Source of the DNA: Amyloporia xantha
Taxonomy: Eukaryota; Basidiomycota; Agaricomycetes; Polyporales; Adustoporiaceae
Length of the DNA stretch: 64,000 bases
NCBI GenBank assembly: GCA_036971615.1
Contig: JAYKKR010000001.1
Span: 930,001 to 994,000, forward strand
Direction: 5' to 3'
Shown here: positions 59,483 through 64,000 of the stretch, in pieces
Position numbering within the stretch: the first letter of the stretch is position 1
Layout: each line of letters starts with the position of its first letter
Notes under the pieces: generated by a model
Databases searched by the model: none
Seen by the model: the letters and a program-made list of their open reading frames with translations, nothing else
What the model was told of the DNA's origin: nothing
Position numbers and translations under genes: made by a program

Positions 59483-61095
59483 ATGATTGTAAAGGACATC
59501 AAGCAGGGACCGGCCCGGGAAGAGCAGCTGGATGAGACGACATCCTTACTGGTAGAGGGCCCTTCCTCGGATCCCTTGCCGCCGCCGAACTTCGCAGACT
59601 CGGAGACTGCAGCACTCTCAGCCCCAAGCTACAACAGCCAATTCGGCAATTCAGACGTGTTCGTCCCTCAAGGCGGCGAAGAGCCACCTCCTGAGTTTAC
59701 TCCCTATGAAGCTGAATACTTCGTAGCTGGGAGCAACGGCGACATCGTCTCGCATGATCGTCATTTGAATGAGGACGGTATGCCTGCAATTTCCCACTCC
59801 ATGTCGATTTCTGCAGTCTAATATATCCATCCCTTACAGGTGAAGCGTTGTACCGTTTCCTTTTGTCCCACTCGCAGACCTTCCCCACTGTATGTGTCCA
59901 CTTACGAGGATCACACACCGAATCCCGCACGCGCACAGTGACTAACAGGGATAGTCATGGCAATTACCGCACATCCAACGAACATTACACTGAAGACGTT
60001 ACAGGTACGGCGACATGCTCCTTATGCAATCCGTGTAGCTTACGCTTCACAATATAGATTTCAACTTCTCCATTGATGTAGGACAGCATATTGCCTCCGG
60101 ACCATTGCACTGGAGTTTGCCTGACCAAGAACCTGCATACAGAGGGAGGATGGTGAAGGAGGTGGACGTTCCCTCTGGTGCCTACTACACAGAGGATGGA
60201 TCCCCCTTGATGAAGCGCAGAAAGGCCACGAAGCGAGAGATCAGTCAAGCTGAAGAAGGCCAGAAAACGAAGAAACTCAAAGGTCTTCCGCCCTGGGCTG
60301 CGCTAGCTCATGAGGATCATGGCCTCAACGCGGGGTTCACACCCCACCAAACCCACGTGTTGAAGTCCTCGAGAACGCTGCGTCAGTGGGCAGACGAATA
60401 CTGTGCCAGTGATAAACTCTTGAAAGAATTCACATACGAGAAGGTGCGGCTCGCTTTGAGCCTGGTGAGATCCACTTACAAATACTCCGCTTTTTTCCTA
60501 GATCGTATACGGATGGCAGCTTGAAAACCTGCAGACTGCCATCACCGCCGCTGTAAAGTCCACTTACTATACCGGAAACTTCGCCGTTGAATTTCAAATC
60601 ACCAACGCAAAGATCTGCATACGGCCAGATAACCACCTCTCGCGCGCCCTCTCGAACAAGTGGCTCAGATTCTTCCTCTACATTCTGCTCATATACCCGT
60701 TCGTCTGGCTCTATGAGTGGTTTGGCAAGAGGGGCGGGGGACGGTGGGAAGTCTGCGGGGGCGCATACGCCCTCAAGACATGGCAGCTAATAGACACCTC
60801 TTCGAATCCTCCACCGCCATTTCCACCTCCATCATTCTCTGGTGAACACGGTGGCATGCATGACGGTCGAATCATGCAGACGCCTTCAGGTACGGCTACG
60901 CTGGTCGGTCTGAGAGAGGGAGAATGGTTCCAACAGTGGGAGGGCACGATCAGGCGGGCAGTGACAGGCCGGCTCAAATCGAACGTGCCGCTGAAGGAGC
61001 CAGATGGGCACCCTACACAGGCTGCCTTACTGCTAGACGGATACCGCCCGACATTGCCAAACCCTCAGGGGTGGCCAGGGGGTTTTATTCTCTAG
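59483..61095 (+). CDS. Conserved fungal membrane protein of unknown function
   Basis: Exon 1 starts MIVKDIKQGPAREEQLDETT and carries EEPPPEFTPYEAEYFVAGSN, spliced to EALYRFLLSHSQTFPTVCVH and LRGSHTESRTRTVTNRDSHG. Then DFNFSIDVGQHIASGPLHWS, MVKEVDVPSGAYYTEDGS, SSRTLRQWADEYCASDKLLK, EFTYEKIVYGWQLENLQTAI, YYTGNFAVEFQITNAKICIR, the hydrophobic segment WLRFFLYILLIYPFVWLYEW, and GGGRWEVCGGAYALKTWQLI. I recognise the blocks as a protein found throughout agaricomycetes (and more widely in fungi) without known role. One predicted membrane segment near the C-terminus. About six exons. A 5' exon upstream of 59483 is possible because the frame stays open. Confidence 0.83.
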
Positions 61096-61431
61096 ATGCA
61101 CTGTACGACTGTGATGTACTCTTACATGACCTAGCCCCGTTTCACGGATAGCGACATAGCGATGTTTTTTCTGGTGTGACTGTATGGACAACTGAGGTAT
61201 CTAATGTATTACAATGCGGCTGAAAATGAAGTCCGTGCCATCATATGCAGATTGCGGCTTGACAGGTGAATACAAAGGACAACAGCCATCCGCCCGAAGC
61301 AAAAGTGCGTACAGGGAAATAGGCCGCACAGATAAGCACAGCGCGCTTGCCTGAGATCGGTGGCACACGATCGACACCATGAAAGCGAACAAGCCGACAC
61401 GAGAACGGTATAAACAGTGGCCCAGCGTACG
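61096..61431. other. Convergent intergenic region
   Basis: 336 bases between two converging genes; no feature seen. Confidence 0.55.
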
Positions 61432-64000
61432 TTATCGTCGACGGTGTTTCCGCGCGAGCGTGCTCTGTATCGAGTGGTGGTCTCTCAGAGTCGCGGCCGC
61501 GTCGGCGGAACGCTGCTCGTCTGATGGACCAACATAATGACCGCTAACCCAGTGGTATCCACGCTCCATCTCGGTCCGGTCGTCGCCCAAGAGTAACATC
61601 GCGGCAGTTTCCAAGAACCACATGTTCTTCTTGATGAAGTGCACGACGATCGTCCCGCCGACACGCTTGTTCTCATATCGGATGTTCCGCCCCTCGCGGC
61701 GCTGCCATGCCATGCGTGGAGTTATCGCGCTCGCTGCGAATAATGTATCAGCGTCGATCATAAACCTGCTGAATGAATGGAGCCGTACCTTCGGTTAGCA
61801 TCGACATCTCGCTACCCTCCACCAGCGCTTCTAGACTCGTTTGTTCACTCAAGGAGGTCAGTGGCGGGCTGTATCGCGCGCCGAATTTTGAGACTGTCGA
61901 TCGCGTCCACGACTGCGGTACCTGACCGTCAGGCCCGAACGGCGACGGAATGGATCCGGCAGTCTGAGCAACGACTTCTGCAGGCACAGCTCTCGCAATA
62001 TCAGCCATGACGCTCTGTTGTACCCTTCGTACTTCAGAGGGGAACAGGAACCCATGCGAGTACCTATCAGGCGAAGACACCGATCAGCATTGAATTCGCA
62101 GACCCGAAAGAACGAAAAGCGGCTTACACTGTCCCTGCCCTCGGATGGTCATAGATCCAGCAGCGCTCGCTTGTCCACCGCACCTCGTCTGCACGCGGGT
62201 GCAGCCGCATCCATTTACTCGTCTGCTTGTCCTCTGCGCCCTTCTGCATCTCCGCCACCTGGTCGTCATGTGCCAGCCAGTCGACCAAGCTCCATGATAG
62301 CGCATACAGTTCGCCCGCCATGAAGCGATTCTTCACGAGATAGCCCCAGAAGATCAATGGGTCGTTGGAAAACGCTGGGTTCAGTGGCGGAGGCGATGAG
62401 GAGTGCGACTGAGTCGACGTCACGAGCGCGTGGGCACCGGGATCGGACGCATGTGTCGGAGGCGATGAAGAATGCGACGAAGAAAGGACGGACGAAGCGG
62501 AGGAAGAGGTCGATGATCGTGTGTCGTTACGCAGCTGTGAGCGGTCTTCCGATTTCGCATGCAGTTCCACGCGCAAGCGCGCCTCGAGCTCCGCAAGCAT
62601 CACAAACGAGTCGTCGTCAGTCTTCACGACATAATCCGGGCGCACCCAACGTTGCGGATCGCCGCCTTCGAAGTCCAGCCGCGCTTGTAATGGATCGTGG
62701 TTCGCAGGTATGGGGGCGAAATGGCTCGCGTTCTCATACGAGAGCCCGTGCGGAACATTTTCGAACGAGTCGAAGTAGAGGGGTGGGACCCATGCACTCC
62801 GAGATGCCCAAGAGAAGTAGCTGTATGTCTTGCCGTCGTTCATGTTTTCCGCGATCGGAAGGATGACCATGTCGTTGTACACTATATGCGGCGAATTACT
62901 CAATGCCGGCATGGCTCGTTAAAACGAAAAAAGACACCTACTTTCCATTTCCAGCTGGATCCGCCGTCTCCACTCCTTGCGCGGTTGCCCTAGAATAAAC
63001 CGCACGACGGTTCTCGAAGTGCCTACGCCTCCGTCGCCTGCACCTGCACCGTCCCTACTACGCTGGTGACTCGCCCAAGTCGAGCGGATCAACATCCTGC
63101 GCTCCACTGCATTGTCCATCGAGAACACGCCCACGTACACACCGGCGGGTGAAAAACTGTCCAGATCTGACGGTGGGAACATCGGAGGCGTGAAGTTCTC
63201 GGGGAGCTGATGCGGGAATGACGCAGTAGGGGGGAGGTCGTACGATGGCATTTGCGTCGAGAGCTGCGGGATGGTGCAGTACCCGCGCCAGGGAAGCGGC
63301 TCTTTGTCGGGGTTCAGGATGTAGATTATGAGGAACGTGAGCGACACGCCGAAGATAGTGAGTAGAAGGAGGGTGAGCAACTGCGAATGTCAGTCAGCAA
63401 ACCTGCGGGCACCGGCCAGTTTTTGAGAGAGGGAAGATACCCACTATAGTAACGGGGGTCTTTGGAAAGAATGGATGTCGAACGAGGAGGCGGAGCCCTC
63501 TCTTGACGGTCCTCAAAGCTCCCACTCTTTCTCTCCGCCGACGTCTCCTGACCGCGCCCATGATCCACCAACGTCGCCGCTCTTCTCGCCATTGCATATG
63601 GCGGTTCAAACTCCTGCCAGAAAAAGGCGCGTCGTCGAGCTCGCTCTCGCTCTCAGAGCTGCAGGACGACGCGCCGGACGAGTACAAGGGCACGGGCGAT
63701 GATGTGCGTGACGGCACAGGTGTGTTAGACGCTGTCGAATAAGGTGAGTGAACATATCCTCCTGGGTAGCCGCTTGGGTGAGGGTAGAGCAGTGCCCTGC
63801 TGGATGGCCTGTCGGCGGCCTGGGCGCTGAGATCTGTGTCGGAGGGGACGGACGAAAAGAAAGGTGTGCGGATGGCGAGATGGTGGTGGCGCCCCGAGTG
63901 GGATCCTGAGTGCGGAGAAAGGGTCTCCGGGTCGCAGTCGCAGGCGTTTTCGTCATAGTCGTCGAGAGGAAGTGGGGGTGTCGGGGCCGGCGACAGCTGG
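61432..64000 (-). CDS. GT31 (beta-1,3-galactosyltransferase-like) glycosyltransferase, 5' end outside window
   Basis: The frame is open to the right edge. A long Ser/Pro/His-rich cytosolic part is followed by an Arg-rich stretch (AVRRRRRRERVGALRTVKR) and a signal anchor (LLTLLLLTIFGVSLTFLIIY). The lumenal domain has YVGVFSMDNAVERRMLIRST, VVRFILGQPRKEWRRRIQLE, YNDMVILPIAENMNDGKTYS, the DxD motif in PDYVVKTDDDSFVMLAELEA, WGYLVKNRFMAGELYALSW and EVRWTSERCWIYDHPRAGTV. These fit the GT31 galactosyltransferase family of the Golgi. A low-complexity Ser/His insert interrupts the domain after the DxD motif. The C-terminal exon has GGTIVVHFIKKNMWFLETA. Donor and acceptor sugars are unknown in basidiomycetes. 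Four or five exons. Confidence 0.9.

Noticed and set aside
62357..62866. 169-codon plus-strand frame
   Set aside because: Antisense shadow of the GT31 catalytic domain.

Overview
The window is nuclear DNA of a filamentous basidiomycete, most likely an agaricomycete mushroom or polypore. Genes are dense on both strands and cut by many introns of about 40-75 bases. Protein families typical of this group are present (DUF6535 and DUF2235 proteins, an F-box/LRR-like protein, Ser/Thr-rich membrane proteins). Most genes had to be assembled by eye across introns, so exon borders are approximate unless stated. I see no transposon, CRISPR array, rRNA or convincing tRNA gene.

Layout. 1-6.2 kb: 3' end of an IRC3-type mitochondrial helicase, a fused pseudouridine glycosidase/kinase gene, head-to-head with molybdopterin synthase large subunit, then an ICE2-like ER protein. 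6.2-7.4 kb: a gene-free block with a cluster of short GC-rich hairpins in AT-rich DNA that looks like fungal mitochondrial intergenic DNA. 7.4-17.4 kb: F-box protein, DUG3 glutathione-degradation amidotransferase, phosphoacetylglucosamine mutase, alpha-SNAP (SEC17), NUS1. 17.8-26.2 kb: a DUF2235 hydrolase, a very large multi-pass membrane protein of unknown function, and an NADPH-dependent FMN reductase.

26.5-35.1 kb: two DUF6535 membrane proteins in inverted orientation around the rRNA-processing gene RRP36. Their last ~630 bases are about 95% identical although the rest is much more diverged. The first copy carries a one-base frameshift relative to the second. 35.5-42.7 kb: a CorA/Mnr2-type Mg transporter, an unrecognised coiled-coil protein with a broken-looking 3' part, and PEX16. 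43.1-47.0 kb: a small metabolic group of cupin, L-rhamnose-dehydrogenase-like SDR and a ketol-acid-reductoisomerase-like protein that has lost two catalytic residues.

47.2-64 kb: RBM39/CC1-like splicing factor, an HSL-family esterase divergent from a D-serine dehydratase-like enzyme, a Rab4 GTPase, a mucin-like single-pass membrane protein, a conserved unknown membrane protein, and the 3' part of a GT31 galactosyltransferase-like gene that runs off the right edge.

Most genes are unrelated housekeeping functions (GPI/dolichol/secretory, rRNA, splicing, peroxisome). The places most worth a second look are the hairpin cluster, the inverted DUF6535 pair, the atypical KARI-like enzyme with its neighbours, and a possible one-nucleotide exon in the esterase gene.
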